A stretch of 64,000 nucleotides of DNA from Athripsodes cinereus (taxonomy: Eukaryota; Arthropoda; Insecta; Trichoptera; Leptoceridae): the NCBI GenBank assembly GCA_947579605.1, contig OX388321.1:10195427-10259426 (forward strand), in the 5' to 3' direction. The notes under the pieces are model-generated. The model did no database searches, had not been told where the DNA came from, and worked only from the letters and a program-made list of their open reading frames with translations. A program made the translations under genes and the position numbers. Positions 1 through 10,480 of the stretch are shown piece after piece. How positions within the stretch are numbered: position 1 is the first letter of the stretch; every line of letters starts with the position of its first letter.

Positions 1-44
1 AATCAATGTACAGTAAAGAATGAATAAATAAATAAATAAATAAA
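1..44 (+). repeat. LINE 3' terminus with (AAAT)n tail
   Basis: The window opens with CAATGTACAGTAAAGAAT followed by repeated AAAT units. The same end recurs at about 36095-36139, so this is the 3' end of a LINE family whose body lies off the window. Orientation is inferred from the A-rich tail. Confidence 0.6.
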
Positions 45-155
45 TATTATCATATTTTGTCAAACTTTTTCTATAGACTGAATTCGGTGTGACCTAGAAA
101 ACTTTATGTGTAATAGGTTTACTCTTGGTATAATTGCTATAGAAGAAAATAATTA

Positions 156-335
156 TGAGTTCGTCGGTAGCCTGGAGGTAGAGTCTCGGCCTCTTGAACA
201 AGGGGTCCGCGGTTCGATCCCAGGTGCCGGCAAACTCCCCTTTCACGACACAAGCTTTTAGCTTACTGTGGAAGGTGTATAAAGTTGTATTTGGGTTTAC
301 ATAACAAAACCCAGATATATCTTTTTAAAAAAAAA
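156..335 (+). mobile_element. SINE-A, full-length tRNA-derived SINE
   Basis: The head resembles a tRNA with an A box (TAGCCTGGAGGTAGAG) and a B box (GGTTCGATCCC). A shared body follows (CACGACACAAGCTTTTAGCTT, then GTATTTGGGTTTA), then CCAGATATATCT and a poly(A) tail. AATTAT occurs just before the head and just after the tail and may be the target duplication. Further copies lie at 17515, 37687 (minus) and 57848, with diverged ones at 12474 and 14334. It would be transcribed by Pol III and moved by a LINE reverse transcriptase. Confidence 0.85.
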
Positions 336-930
336 AAAAAAATTATCTTCTGGTTATTCGATTCCTCTGCCCATTCTATAAGGAACAACACGTATGACAA
401 TGATATAGAGATAGAAGGATAAATAAATACATATAGGTAAGTATTTTCTCCCCCAGAGACAAGTATTTCCTTATTATTATTATTATAAGTTTATCTTATA
501 GTCACAAAGTATAACTATTAACACTGTATATAAATGCAAAGCAGGGAGAACAGGATTACTATAATATAAACGTCCTCTGTAGTATTTATATGGGGTATGG
601 TATCTGATAATTATCATTAAGGAAACTAGTTAACACGGCTTCGTACTACAGAGAGTAACCTATTTGTAAATCCATTGAAATATCTTGTAAAAACTTTTGC
701 ATTAAGTTTAACGAATTTCCAAACCTACTTTGTAGGTAGATAAAATATTTTTTAAAGGAATGTTTTCACATTGTCTTAATCTGCATAATTAAAGGACACA
801 ATATACCATATTATATCATACTTTTAATTATGCGTTTTTTATTTCAATACACAGCAAAAGATATACCGTCTGGGTAGTGCAGAAGTCCGGTTAATCAATA
901 TCAAAACGAAACAAAATATTTAGTAATTTA
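336..930. other. AT-rich intergenic stretch
   Basis: No ORF, RNA gene or recognisable repeat was seen; only short TAT/TAA-rich runs. Confidence 0.5.
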
Positions 931-1060
931 AATATGCTAACAAGCTTTCGAAAACTTCCGCTCTCATTGTCAGCTAAATGTATAATAAAGTTTCACTTTA
1001 GATTTACCTGACGATGAGAGTTGAAACGTACGAAAGCCGGCTCACTTCTTTATCTGTATT
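925..1060. repeat. Inverted PLE-like remnant with two hammerhead-like cores
   Basis: On the plus strand, CTGACGA (1008-1014) is followed by T-GAGAG, a loop and CGAAAGC (1031-1037). On the minus strand, CTGACAA (967-973) is followed by TGAGAG and CGAAAGC (944-950). Together they suggest CTGACGA-T-GAGAG/CTCTC-GAAA, the layout of a hammerhead core in which stem II would be GAGAG/CTCTC. Two such cores facing each other match the inverted partial dimers known for Penelope-like elements. Both are mutated, so activity is unlikely. Confidence 0.5.
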
Positions 1061-1332
1061 ATTAATTAAAAAAAAAAAGTAAAATTTAAATATCCAGAAA
1101 TTTAATTATTAGATATATACTTGTATGGAGGCACGAAAGACCATCGGTTTCATGAATATTAGTTTCTCATAAAGGCAAATACATCCCAATTACCCTCGCA
1201 GTAATTAATATGCTCATGTCGTAAATTTTTAGTTGGTTAGCAGCAGGAAGAATCGAATCTTGGATCTTGGATCTTCCGCTTGTAAGTCCGAGATTCTACC
1301 ACTACGCAACTGACCATTTTATGCATACATAC

Positions 1333-1865
1333 TAGGGATTGCAATCCAGCAAAGTGGGATCCCGCAATCCAGCGGGATCCGCGTAATTTTAGAGTTTGCG
1401 GGATCCCGCAAATGCTTGCGGATCCGCATGTGCGAATCCGCAAACTGAAGATTTTCCGAAAGTTGCCAACTAAAGGTGAAACATGTTTGCAAAAATACTT
1501 AAAGAAGAAACAGGAAAAGAATTATGTTAATCCTAGATTGCTGCACTCACTAAAACAGCTTGCTTGATATGTTAGAAAGATTTTAGTCCCAAAGTTTGCA
1601 TTGAGAAGGCTCTCATCGACATAGCATCTGACATAAAATTTACGCACAAAATCAAAAACGTGATTGACAGCTTGCAGCCCTTTAAATTGGTCGTAAAGTA
1701 TTATGCAGAAGATAGTCTACACTAATAACGGCAGTTATAACATTCCGATTTATTTTAGAGAAGCTAGACACAGTATTAAGCGGGATCCCGCGGGATCCAG
1801 CTGGATTGGAGTCAATCCAGCAGAAATCCCGCGGGATTGAAAACGGTTCGGGATTGCAATCCCTA
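1333..1865 (+). mobile_element. Non-autonomous hAT element
   Basis: Terminal inverted repeats TAGGGATTGCAATCC / GGATTGCAATCCCTA bound a 533-bp insert. The flanks are ATACATAC (1325-1332) and ATACGTAC (1866-1873), an 8-bp duplication with one change, the length expected of hAT. Sub-terminal zones are crowded with GGGATCCCGC motifs. The interior keeps a scrap of transposase (1597-1725), so this derives from an autonomous hAT by decay and deletion. Confidence 0.85.
1597..1725 (+). pseudogene. hAT transposase fragment
   Basis: A 42-codon open stretch reads CIEKALIDIASDIKF...KNVIDSLQPFKLVVKYYAEDS and then stops. The 'A/D-LEPFK-x-x-T/K' block preceding an acidic 'RED/AED' step is characteristic of the middle of hAT-family transposases. 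It sits inside the hAT TIRs at 1333-1865. No start codon, DDE residues or dimerisation domain remain, so it cannot encode an active enzyme. The family assignment is from memory of the hAT pattern; a profile search would settle it. Confidence 0.6.
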
Positions 1866-1873
1866 ATACGTAC

Positions 1874-2384
1874 ATACTTACAAACCTTTTCAAATATTTA
1901 CATAAGTATTGGCTATAGTTACTACGTCATGGAGAGAGGACGAACCCCTTCGATAGTTTCCGGACTTCCCACTTTTGTTGATAAGCAACATTGGAATTTA
2001 GGGTAATCCATTTTCTAATTTCCTTGTATATATACCCATAGACATATTATACATTTATAGGAGATATTATATATGGAGGTTTATATTTTTTTTTATTAAA
2101 CTGAAAGGGTTATTGAAACTAGAAGTAAATAATGAAAAACCTAAGAAAATACTTTAAGTTACGGCGTAAGCCTTTTTTTTACATGTTCAAATATAAAACA
2201 GACTAAAAAAATGTATGCACAATACAAATTTACACATATACCTTCGCATCACTGGGATTAGAAAAAAAAAGATTTTTTTAATAATATAAATGAAGTATTT
2301 TTAAATTATACATTTCAAATAAAATATTCAATTTTAGTAATAAAATGTGATGACATATTAAAAATAAAGACATTTTACATCTTA
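1874..2384. other. AT-rich intergenic stretch
   Basis: Only poly-A/T runs and chance short ORFs were seen. Confidence 0.5.
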
Positions 2385-2533
2385 AATTCAGCGATGAAGT
2401 TTGCCACCCATCCTTAATGTCTTGATTCTATGTTGGCGCGGGGAGGACGGCTTACATGTTTATTACATGCAGCTGGTCTGCTGGCTACCCCACTTGTGAG
2501 ATATACCGTGATGGTATAAAAGTAGTAGTAGAA
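2385..2533 (+). repeat. Repeat C copy ending in (GTA)n
   Basis: It carries the family landmarks in order: ATTCAGCGATGA, TTTGCCACCCATCC, GGCGCGGGGAGGAC, CAGCTGGTCTGCTGGCTACC, CCACTTGTGAGATATACCGTGATGGTAT, then GTAGTAGTAG. At least 15 copies or pieces occur in this window. Non-coding; probably a SINE-like or internally deleted LINE derivative (see findings). Confidence 0.8.
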
Positions 2534-3867
2534 CATATTAAAAATTCATTAAAAATATGAATAACTAAATATGAAAATAATTTAAATGATTTAAATAATA
2601 AACTAGAATTTATTAAAATTTAACAGTTAAAAGTGAGCACTCAAAAACAAGATAAGAAAAGTAGATAAAAATAATAATAATATGGGTCAATATAATAACA
2701 AATCATTACAATGGCATACATGAAAAGTCGGATCGCAAACCTCTATTCCCCGAAGTCAATTATGTAATATTATATGAATTAGGTATATATTGAATTTATG
2801 AAGAATCGACTACTCATAACCCAATCTCAAAGACGCTATTTTGTGAATCCATTGCCTGAAAGTCTCAGCAAACAGACACGTCTCGAGTCTTATGCACATT
2901 TCAGAAGACCCCAGTATTTGTATAATTATGTATACCTCTCATCATTATGTCAAATAATGGTGTATATAGGTATGTATATGCTCGCTAGTATTTGAGACAT
3001 GTTTTTTGTTTTGGAGAGCTGTCGACATTTGTCACTTAGCAGACATATTGTGGAGTGGAGCGGCTTTTGTTTTGAAACAAAAGAAAAGTAAGTATAACTA
3101 ATATAATAGAATGAAACAAAATATCCCAAGGTCATAGAGATATAAAATTTTCTATGGAATGGGCACATGGATTATAAGACTAAAATCACATTACTACTTG
3201 AGTGTAATTGTATGTTTGTTTGTTTTAATATGCTTTATAGTTATTGAATACTTTATTGCAAAGCAAAGGGATAATGAAACATGAAATTCAAACTAGTTTT
3301 GGCGACGAAAAGAAATAATAGGTTTGCGAATGTTTTTAATTATAAAAATTGATATTAAATATTAGGAGGTACCTAGGAGCAATGGGCCCCCGACCCAACT
3401 AGGACAAGGGGAAGAAAATGTATGCATGTATGATATTAAATAAACTCAAGACGTTTTCGATATTTTTTGATGCATTACGTCAAATATTTGTTTTATATAA
3501 CTGAAATTGATGTGATATTACTATTTTTGTTGGTCTAGATTTTCAACATCAATTTTTTGAAATAGAAAAAAAAGACATATTTCTTTTATTCAAACTAAAA
3601 AAAAAATATTCCAGATTTTCAGGTAGATATAATTAAGGCCCTTCCGTTATAATGGTTTGACATAAGGGTAACTACTCACTCGATTGCGGGTACATTGCCA
3701 TGAAATAAACAAGACAAGGCTTACTGCCTATTTTTGTAATTTTAATCGTGTTAATTTATCTTTGATTTAAATCAATTAATTTATAGATAATCAACATTTG
3801 AAGTAGGTACCTATTTCATTATATCATTTTCACACATATTTCGAAGTAGGTTTATTTTGTAGGCCGA
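2534..3867. other. AT-rich intergenic stretch
   Basis: Nothing supportable was seen. The 65- and 72-codon ORFs here overlap on opposite strands and resemble no family. Confidence 0.5.
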
Positions 3868-3926
3868 TTTATTGTTCGTCGCCGTTTAATGGAGCATCCA
3901 TCTTGAGGGCGCGGATTTTCACACTG
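3868..3926 (-). repeat. L2-type LINE 3' remnant
   Basis: The plus strand reads CGCCGTTTAATGGAGCATCC then CTTGAGGGCGC. This matches the extreme 3' end of the L2 element at 28720-28760 (GCGCCGTTTAATGATCC, TCAAGGGCGCC). Only about 60 bases survive. Confidence 0.55.
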
Positions 3927-3956
3927 TAAATGCAAAAAGAACTAAAATATAAATCA

Positions 3957-4016
3957 TATACAGACAATTCACACAGATCGAGTTAGTCCAATAATAAGAT
4001 TTGAATCTTGTATAAA
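3957..4016 (-). repeat. SINE-B 3' fragment
   Basis: ACAGACAATTCACACAGATC and GAGTTAGTCCAATAATAAGA match the tail half of SINE-B copies at 21275 and 40768. The tRNA-like head is missing. Confidence 0.7.
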
Positions 4017-4018
4017 TT

Positions 4019-4697
4019 TACCTATTTCTTCATTTATAATAATACTTGTTTTTATATTTATATATCTCTTAATGTTTGATACAGAAATTGACACTTGCAT
4101 TATTTTTTGACTAAAGTCGAATACCTACAACAATAAATTGCCAGTGATATAATAATACACCTCACATTATGTGGTTCTGCACACTATAATATAATATTCA
4201 CGCCATAGTTAAAGAATAACACTTCAGATTTTTTCGAGACATTAGTCTTATTTATATATAGACCAATATTATTATATTCGAGCAGACCCACAATAATAGC
4301 ACACGTATTAAATATATAAATTATTTTCATTCGGTTTAAATGTCTTTACTGTATTCAAGGTGACATATTTTAGATTTGGAATTCAGAATCTTCTTTAATA
4401 TTCATTCAGTTTGAAATTATATGTTTCATATTATACTATATACCTACCTGATAATATTTTGTTCCTATTTTTTTTCGAGATAGAAAACTTTTACACGTCA
4501 GGACCATTGTTTTTCAATTATCATTGAAGTCTTATCATTTAGGTAACTCGGAAGAGATGAGGCATTTGCAATAAACTCATCTTAAACGACAACAATAATT
4601 AAAACAATGAAAATTCAGTAATAAAATAAAATTAGTAGAAAAAAATAATTGTTTATAAAATTGCTTGTAATCAATGTATAGTAAGCGTAGAAAAAAC
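4019..4697. other. AT-rich intergenic stretch
   Basis: No gene or repeat was recognised. Confidence 0.5.
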
Positions 4698-4715
4698 ATT
4701 TATTATGCAATAAAA

Positions 4716-4854
4716 AATGAAACACTGTATAACTTTCACTAATTAATATATTGCTTAGAAGCTTTTCGGGCATACATCCATCCTCAGTATGGATGTAGGT
4801 CCGAAAAGCTTCTAAGCAATATATTAATTAGTGAAAGTTACACAGTGTTTCATT
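4716..4854. repeat. Long hairpin with hammerhead-like core
   Basis: The arm starting AATGAAACACTGTATAACTT is matched by its reverse complement ending at 4854, with about 60 of 65 bases pairing. On the minus strand the left arm reads CTGAGGA (4787-4781), T-GG, loop, CC, then CGAAAAGC (GAAA at 4767-4764), a hammerhead-like core. The right arm keeps CGAAAAGC but has lost CTGANGA. The sequence matches PLE-style inverted dimers better than a cut-and-paste MITE. Confidence 0.6.
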
Positions 4855-4879
4855 TATTTATATCTAAATTTAGAGACTA

Positions 4880-5353
4880 CTTTTTGTTTCTCTCGTAAGG
4901 CCATTATTGGAGTATAACACTGTAATATGGTCTCCAAATTATAATATCCACATCAGTGGCTTGGAGAGAGTACAGAGAAAATTCTTGAGGCTGATCAACT
5001 ATAAGTTAGGGTTACCGGTGGAAAATATTGACTACCCGGCTTTGATGAATGAGCTTCGACTCCTCAGCTTAGAAAACCGTAGAAAAGTGTTTGATCTTTG
5101 TTTTCTTCATAAGCTTCTCAATGGAGAAATAGATTGTCCCGAATTAATTGAACTGATTCAATTCAACATACCTACCAGAAGTACCAGACAAACAGTGTTA
5201 TTTCGAGAACACAACACTAGGAATAATTACTCATTTTTCTCTCCTATGGTTAGAATTCATAGATTAGGGAACCTGGTAGGAGATAATACAGACATTTTTG
5301 CTGACAGTTTACCTAAATATAAACATGACATTATAAATTGTTTTAATGTATAA
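4880..5353 (+). pseudogene. Jockey/CR1-like LINE, C-terminal end of reverse transcriptase ORF
   Basis: The reading frame is open from about 4880 (before any ATG) and contains LVRPLLEYNTVIWSP, the conserved block after the RT thumb in Jockey/CR1-type LINEs. ERVQRKFLRLI and ENRRKVFDLCFLHKLLNG follow, and the frame stops at 5353. Endonuclease and RT catalytic motifs are absent because the copy is 5'-truncated, as is usual for LINE insertions. It lies between the PLE hairpin and a roughly 500-bp 3' UTR with an (AAAT)n tail. It is not a functional gene, but there is no internal stop in the retained part, so it is fairly young. Confidence 0.85.
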
Positions 5354-5852
5354 ATTAACAATGGGCATTTCGAAGTATGTTTGGCTATTAATTTGAATTT
5401 TTGCATTTGTATTATTGTTCCTTCATCTACTAGTGACAATTTATTATATAATTGATATATACCTATTTAATTTCTGACATCTTGCTGAATTATTTATTAT
5501 TTTTTTTTGACATTTTAATTATCTATTACAATTCATATAGGTATATAATTTTTTTTTAATTTTTTTTTTCTTCTATCTACTTGACATCTCCTTACTGTAT
5601 CAAAATAATTGTTCTTGACATTTATCAAACCTTTGTTGACATTTACACTCTCACCACAATGTTTTGACTTTTCTAATTGTTTTGTTTTGACTATTTTATA
5701 ATTGTTATAGTTTGATTTCCAATTGTATTGTTTCTTCGCCAGTTGTTGTTCTGTTCCAACTGTGTTGTAAATGAGAATTATGTTTGTTTTTGTTTTGTAT
5801 TTTTAACATGTATAAGGCTCACGCCGTGGATTTATGTATAAATAAATAAATA
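5354..5852 (+). repeat. 3' UTR and (AAAT)n tail of the LINE
   Basis: AT-rich non-coding sequence ends with ATAAGGCTCACGCCGTGGAT and an AAAT repeat. The AGGC-N3-GCCGT motif just before the tail recurs at LINE ends near 10290, 38775, 50250 and 55550. Confidence 0.75.
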
Positions 5853-5918
5853 AAAAATTTAAAAATTAACTTTCATAGTGTTTCCTCCTCGAAAATAGAA
5901 AAGTTATTTATTATGCAA

Positions 5919-7799
5919 AGTACGTTGGACTACATTTCATTAATTAATTGTGGCATTTCCATTCACCTGAAAATATATTTTTTAATAAATTTTCTAAACT
6001 CTGATGTCAGTATAGGTGGTCGGCTTACCCCTTATGAAATTTCTTCCAGAAAACAAAAAGTAGAACAAGGTCGTGCCATTGAATAAAACATGACAGATTT
6101 TGTACGTAAATAAATATAATGAATGAAAATCAATATACACGTATATTTAAGTAGCAATAGTTTCTCCATTCTTTGATTGTTACCGCATTTATTATAACCG
6201 CAAGATGTAATAATAATTATATTGCCGAGGTATTTTCTAATTTTCATATAAGACGGTACAACTAACTCTCGAGTCTAAATATCTTTTTATTGAAAGCACG
6301 TTGATCGACATTACCTGCTTCATATTCCCGTGTACAAAAGATTTCATCACCAAGTATTTACATTTGCTCTGTCTTGATTTTGATTATATCACATTAAAAA
6401 TATAATGTATATATACATTCAAGTTTTATATTATTATAAGAATGAGTAAGAAGTAGATAGATTTATGTTTATCTATCTTCGTGTTGCACGCACGTGTAGT
6501 TTTATTAGTTTTGAAAGAAAATCTAATATAATTTTAAAGCCAAGAAGTGAAAAGAAACTATAATTTTTTTAACGATTTAGATCTTTAACATTTTCAGTTT
6601 AGCGATGAGGTATGTCACTCTTTGGAATCAAATGAGTAGGGTGTGTCAAAACTTTGAAAGTAGTTTAAGCTGGTTTTAGTGCACTCATGGTACATTCACC
6701 AAACCCACTAATTTCTGTTTCAAAGCGTTATGTTCGATATTTGTTGAGTATAATTATATTCATCGGAATCAAATATGTATACATCGATTCTGTCAGCATC
6801 GGTTAAAAAATAAATATATGTCATAGTGTGACCATAACTGCAACACTCAAAACATTGCACGACTAGACAAACAGTACTGTTACATACATCAGAAGCATGC
6901 ACGTACATAGATGCTTACAATACAAATGTAAGTATACAGAAAGATAATATGTCTATTATTATTACTATAATACTGTATATATTTAATGTATTAGTCTTAC
7001 AACTAATAGCAGACAGTAGGCGCAATACATTATACACATATACGTTAGTATTTATTATAATCATAATATTTTACATACATACCTACGCACAGCAAAATAA
7101 TAATCAAAACGTCAATTTTATATACTGAATATTTGCCTTTGCGTGTTCTTACATGTCCTGTGTAGTTTTTTCACGAGGAAAGAAATATTAACTTAATATT
7201 TAAATCATAATTTGAAAAATTACTTTTTTTGAAAGATATTTTTTAGTAGACAAATGTAATAGACATTTATGTAATTGTGAACAAAATGAAAAAATAGGCG
7301 GATTTAAAATATGTCAAAAAGTATTATAAACCAAATCTTAGTTGCCATAGTTCGTATTTTTTTATACAGAAAGATTGAAACACAACATTTAAGCTATGTT
7401 CACTTTTTTATGTATTAACTATTTAAAAATTATTATTTTTTCCTGAGAGAGACTGAACTCAATGAAGCTAGTAGACAATATTAATAACATGTAAAATAAT
7501 GAGTGTGTATGGTTTGTGTGTGTGTGTGCGTTATGTGCGGCAGAAGATGTTCCGTGTGTACGATAATATTAGACCGCGACCTTTCGCAATCACCTACATA
7601 TACCTATATACCTAGTACCTACCCACTGCACAATATACCCTACCTATATACCAAACATTATATTTAATTATAACTATTGCTATATATGTATACATTGTTA
7701 AAAATCCCGATCAGTGGATACACAGCTATTTAAGCAGGTATACGTACAATTATATTGAATACTTTTCTCTTACTATTCAAATTTTTACATGGAAACCAT
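5919..7799. other. AT-rich intergenic stretch with small relics
   Basis: It contains a repeat C scrap (6585-6640: TTCAGTTTAGCGATGAGGTA) and a short TG-rich microsatellite at about 7510-7530. No supportable gene. Confidence 0.5.
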
Positions 7800-8290
7800 T
7801 CATTCTTACCATCACGGTATTACCCATAAGTGGAGTAAGAGTATGCAATAAACATACAAATCATGCTCTCCACGTCAGTAAAATTCAATACCCTCAAGAT
7901 GGATGGCATATCTGCAGGGTTACTCTTGACACAATCCAAATACGATCTTAATCTAATCTTGATCTTAATCATACGACGCGCGAAGGGACTATGGTCAAAA
8001 ATACCGCGCTACCGCTACCGCGAAATTGGTATGCACGTATTTTTGACTAATAGTCACTTCGTGCGTCGTCAAGAGTAGGTACTGATTGCTGAGTTGAAGA
8101 CGTAAAGTGTCATATTCTATTGTATGAATTTAAACCTATTTTTTACAGGACCTCTCGATAACTAACAAAAATGAGTTGAAAACTTATTCTTAGCTGGGAA
8201 CTCGACGTAATAAAAACAACATTTATTCTCTCGAACAATGAATTTTTCACGAAAAAACTAGAACTCGTAAAAGACCTACCTTCAGTGGAT
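7800..8290 (-). repeat. Repeat C copy split by a hairpin element
   Basis: TTACCATCACGGTATTACCC, AGTATGCAATAAACATACAA and AAGATGGATGGCAT show an inverted repeat C. The family continues after 8080 with TTTACAGGACCTCTCGATAA. The interruption at about 7921-8076 is described separately. Confidence 0.6.
7921..8076. repeat. Small hairpin MITE nested in repeat C
   Basis: TACTCTTGAC at the left is mirrored by GTCAAGAGTA at the right. Inside, CGAAGGGACTATGGTCAAAA pairs with TTTTGACTAATAGTCACTTCG. A loop of CCGCGCTACCGCTACCGCG separates the arms. It interrupts repeat C, so it arrived later. No clear target duplication. Confidence 0.55.
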
Positions 8291-8667
8291 CTATTTATAA
8301 AAGCTTATTTTAAGAGTATACCTGAATAGTTAAATTATAATTATATGTCTCTATCTAATTTTTATAGAAAAGAAAAAAAAATGGAAGATGGGTTGAAAAT
8401 TTTAATGAATGACATCCCCATTGTTATTGTTCAAAAATTCTTAACCAAGACTTTAAAATCATGTTTTATTTTTGTTGTTCGTAAGTTTATTTGTTGTTTA
8501 TTAAAAAAAATCATTGCATTGAAATGAAAAGTTTTTTAAATTTTGTATTCTTTCCAAATTTAGTATTGATAATGTAAGAGACGAAACAATTGACTACTTA
8601 TTTATTAAATAAAGTGTGTTTTTATAAAAAAGTTAAGTGTTTACTTCATACCGAAAAGTTTTTTATT
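8291..8667. other. AT-rich intergenic stretch
   Basis: Only chance ORFs (for example 8345-8527, lysine-rich, no family). Confidence 0.5.
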
Positions 8668-8973
8668 TCCCTTCTTCTTCTTCTTCTTATGGCCTTAAAC
8701 CCGTACTTCCAGCTCACTCAACCATCGTACGGCTGCCTCCGAGGCGTCGTGTATTTCTCTCAGTCCCCCGTCAAAGGAATATAGGGGGCACTGCTCCACG
8801 ATGTGGTCCATGCTCTGGGTTTCCCCGCATGGGCAGGTGGGTAAATCAGCCATCCCCCACTGATGCAGATTTGCTGCCGAGCAGCCGACTCCAGTCCTAA
8901 ATCTATTGAGCCTGCACCAAGACCTTCTGGGTAGAGAGAACCCGGGCTGTTGTTGAGTTGGGTCGTTCCTAAG
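8668..8973 (-). pseudogene. LINE C-terminal zinc-knuckle fragment
   Basis: Read on the minus strand from 8973 to the stop at 8695-8697, the frame is open and gives RLNRFRTGVGCSAANLHQWG, then CPCG..QSMDHIVEQCP (a C-x-C-G...H-x-x-x-x-C knuckle) and REIHDASEAAVRWLSELEVRV. This is the typical last 90 residues of a LINE ORF2 found next to the RNase H or RT end in arthropod elements. The tail on the minus strand is (AAG)n. The rest of the element is missing by 5' truncation. A shorter relative lies at 41272-41412. Confidence 0.8.
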
Positions 8974-8974
8974 T

Positions 8975-9252
8975 TAAGTTCCCTCCTAGCAATATATCAA
9001 CATTAGACAGTAACAATGATCACAGTATCATACATTATCATGGACATCACGTATAGTCTAATCACTTTTTCTTATTATCACACCTTATCATGAGTTCCCA
9101 ATAATAGTCCCAGGCGAGCGAGCCAGAGGCAATCCCCACAGGGACCAAACAAAGACTATGGTCGTCTTCGAAAAAGTATACCAAATATCACAATAAACTC
9201 GTGGTTTATTTTCTTTATGGATTCTTCTGACTAGTATGTGTGATAAGGTACC
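8975..9252. other. Unassigned stretch
   Basis: Slightly GC-richer around 9105-9165 (AGGCGAGCGAGCCAGAGGCA). No ORF or known repeat was recognised. Confidence 0.4.
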
Positions 9253-9458
9253 CAGTGGGCCTAGTCAAAACACATTTAAGCGTTACGTTTTCGTTTCGTT
9301 TTCGTTCAAACAAGACGAGGTTGCGAGAACGCGTTAATTTTCGTAGCTAAAATACACAAGTAGCTACGGAAATTAACGCGTTCTCGCAACGTCGTCCGCG
9401 TTTAAACGAAAACGAAACGAAAACGTAACGCTTAAATGTGTTTTGACTAGGCCTACTG
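9253..9458. mobile_element. Hairpin MITE 'GGCCTAGTC', copy 1
   Basis: The 206-bp element is a near-perfect palindrome. CAGTGGGCCTAGTCAAAACA at the left is mirrored by TGTTTTGACTAGGCCTACTG at the right. Arms of about 90 bp include repeated TTTCGTTTCGTTTTCG and TTGCGAGAACGCG, with a short loop near 9355. It is almost identical to 47706-47890. It has no coding capacity, so it depends on a transposase elsewhere. The superfamily is not clear; the CAGT start and possible TA-type target hint at Tc1/mariner but no clean duplication was found. Confidence 0.85.
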
Positions 9459-10229
9459 ATATCTTACCATAATCATAAAAATGTAAAAAAAATATAATAT
9501 TAGGAATATATACTAATCTTTTCCTACCAGGAGCACCTAACGTATGACGTACCTATATAGAACCAAATAGTTACCTGCTACCAGTGATGTCATTATTATG
9601 AACTTGGTTTACTAAACTTGTGATGTCATTATTATTACCTACGGAATATGATAATCTCCTAATACATGATTTAGGTATACCTCCCACGCTTGAGTAATTA
9701 TTATTATTATTATTAAATTGCATGTAATAAAACCATTATGAAAAGATACTCAATATTAATAGATACTAATCTGGGTCATAAATAATTCATCATTTTTAAT
9801 TTTAACAGTTTAAGTGTCAAGTTCATCTTTGTAATAAATGACGGGATGACGCGATCTTGTCATAATAAGCGAATAACAAATGGATATATAACTTAAGTCA
9901 ATAATCGGATGAATATACCATTATTTTTTTAATAATAGGAAAAATATCACTATGAAATTTGTACACCAAGAATATTCGATGTTTATTTATTTATTAAATT
10001 TACCTCTAATAAACAAAGTATTTTTGACGATAACTCATTTTGTAAATAGATGGTATAAATATAATACGTGAAAAAGGTAAAATTTATCTTCTTGAATTTT
10101 TCGAGAGAAAAATATAGAGAATAAACAGTTTGTTTAGGACAGCGACAAGTTTTATTGAGTAAAATAATATTATGAAAGTCTTTTTAGAAGTGTCCAAACA
10201 TTTTAAATAAATATATATTCAGAAAATTC
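9459..10229. other. AT-rich intergenic stretch
   Basis: Nothing supportable. It contains a pair of similar phrases (TGATGTCATTATTAT at about 9585 and 9620). Confidence 0.45.
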
Positions 10230-10480
10230 TTTTATATTTTTTTTTTTTATTTATTTATTTATTTAATACATTAAACGGCGTTTAAGCCTTTTTACATTGT
10301 ATTACAAAGTATACTTAAACATATATCATTATTACATTACAGTTATACACTCAAGGTACATATCGACCACAAAAGATAAAAACAAATTTCATTATATAAA
10401 CATTAAGACATAAGCATTATACTGCAATTTATACACAATCATAACAATCCGCTTAACCCTATAACAAATAAAAATATAAT
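10230..10480 (-). repeat. LINE 3' end (minus strand)
   Basis: A (TTTA)n run is followed by ACATTAAACGGCGTTTAAGC CTTTTTAC; on the minus strand this reads AAAAAGGCTTAAACGCCGT before an (AAAT)n tail, the same 3' motif as other LINE copies. The UTR extends an uncertain distance to the right. Confidence 0.6.

Larger units (their letters stand above)
4698..5918. mobile_element. PLE-like insertion with 13-bp duplication, carrying a LINE
   Basis: ATTTATTATGCAA occurs at 4698-4710 and again at 5906-5918, a perfect 13-bp direct repeat. Between them lie an inverted PLE hairpin (4716-4854), a truncated LINE (about 4870-5852) and a tail containing ACTTTCATAGTGTTTC, which echoes the hairpin arm. The simplest reading is a PLE insertion that made the duplication and was later entered by the LINE. 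The same arrangement occurs at 28578-31682. Confidence 0.65.

Noticed and set aside
156..240. Functional tRNA gene
   Set aside because: A and B boxes are present, but the sequence continues into a repeated SINE body with poly(A), and copies recur; a SINE head, not a tRNA gene.
8637..8900. Plus-strand Arg/Pro-rich ORF
   Set aside because: Antisense shadow of the LINE zinc-knuckle fragment on the minus strand.
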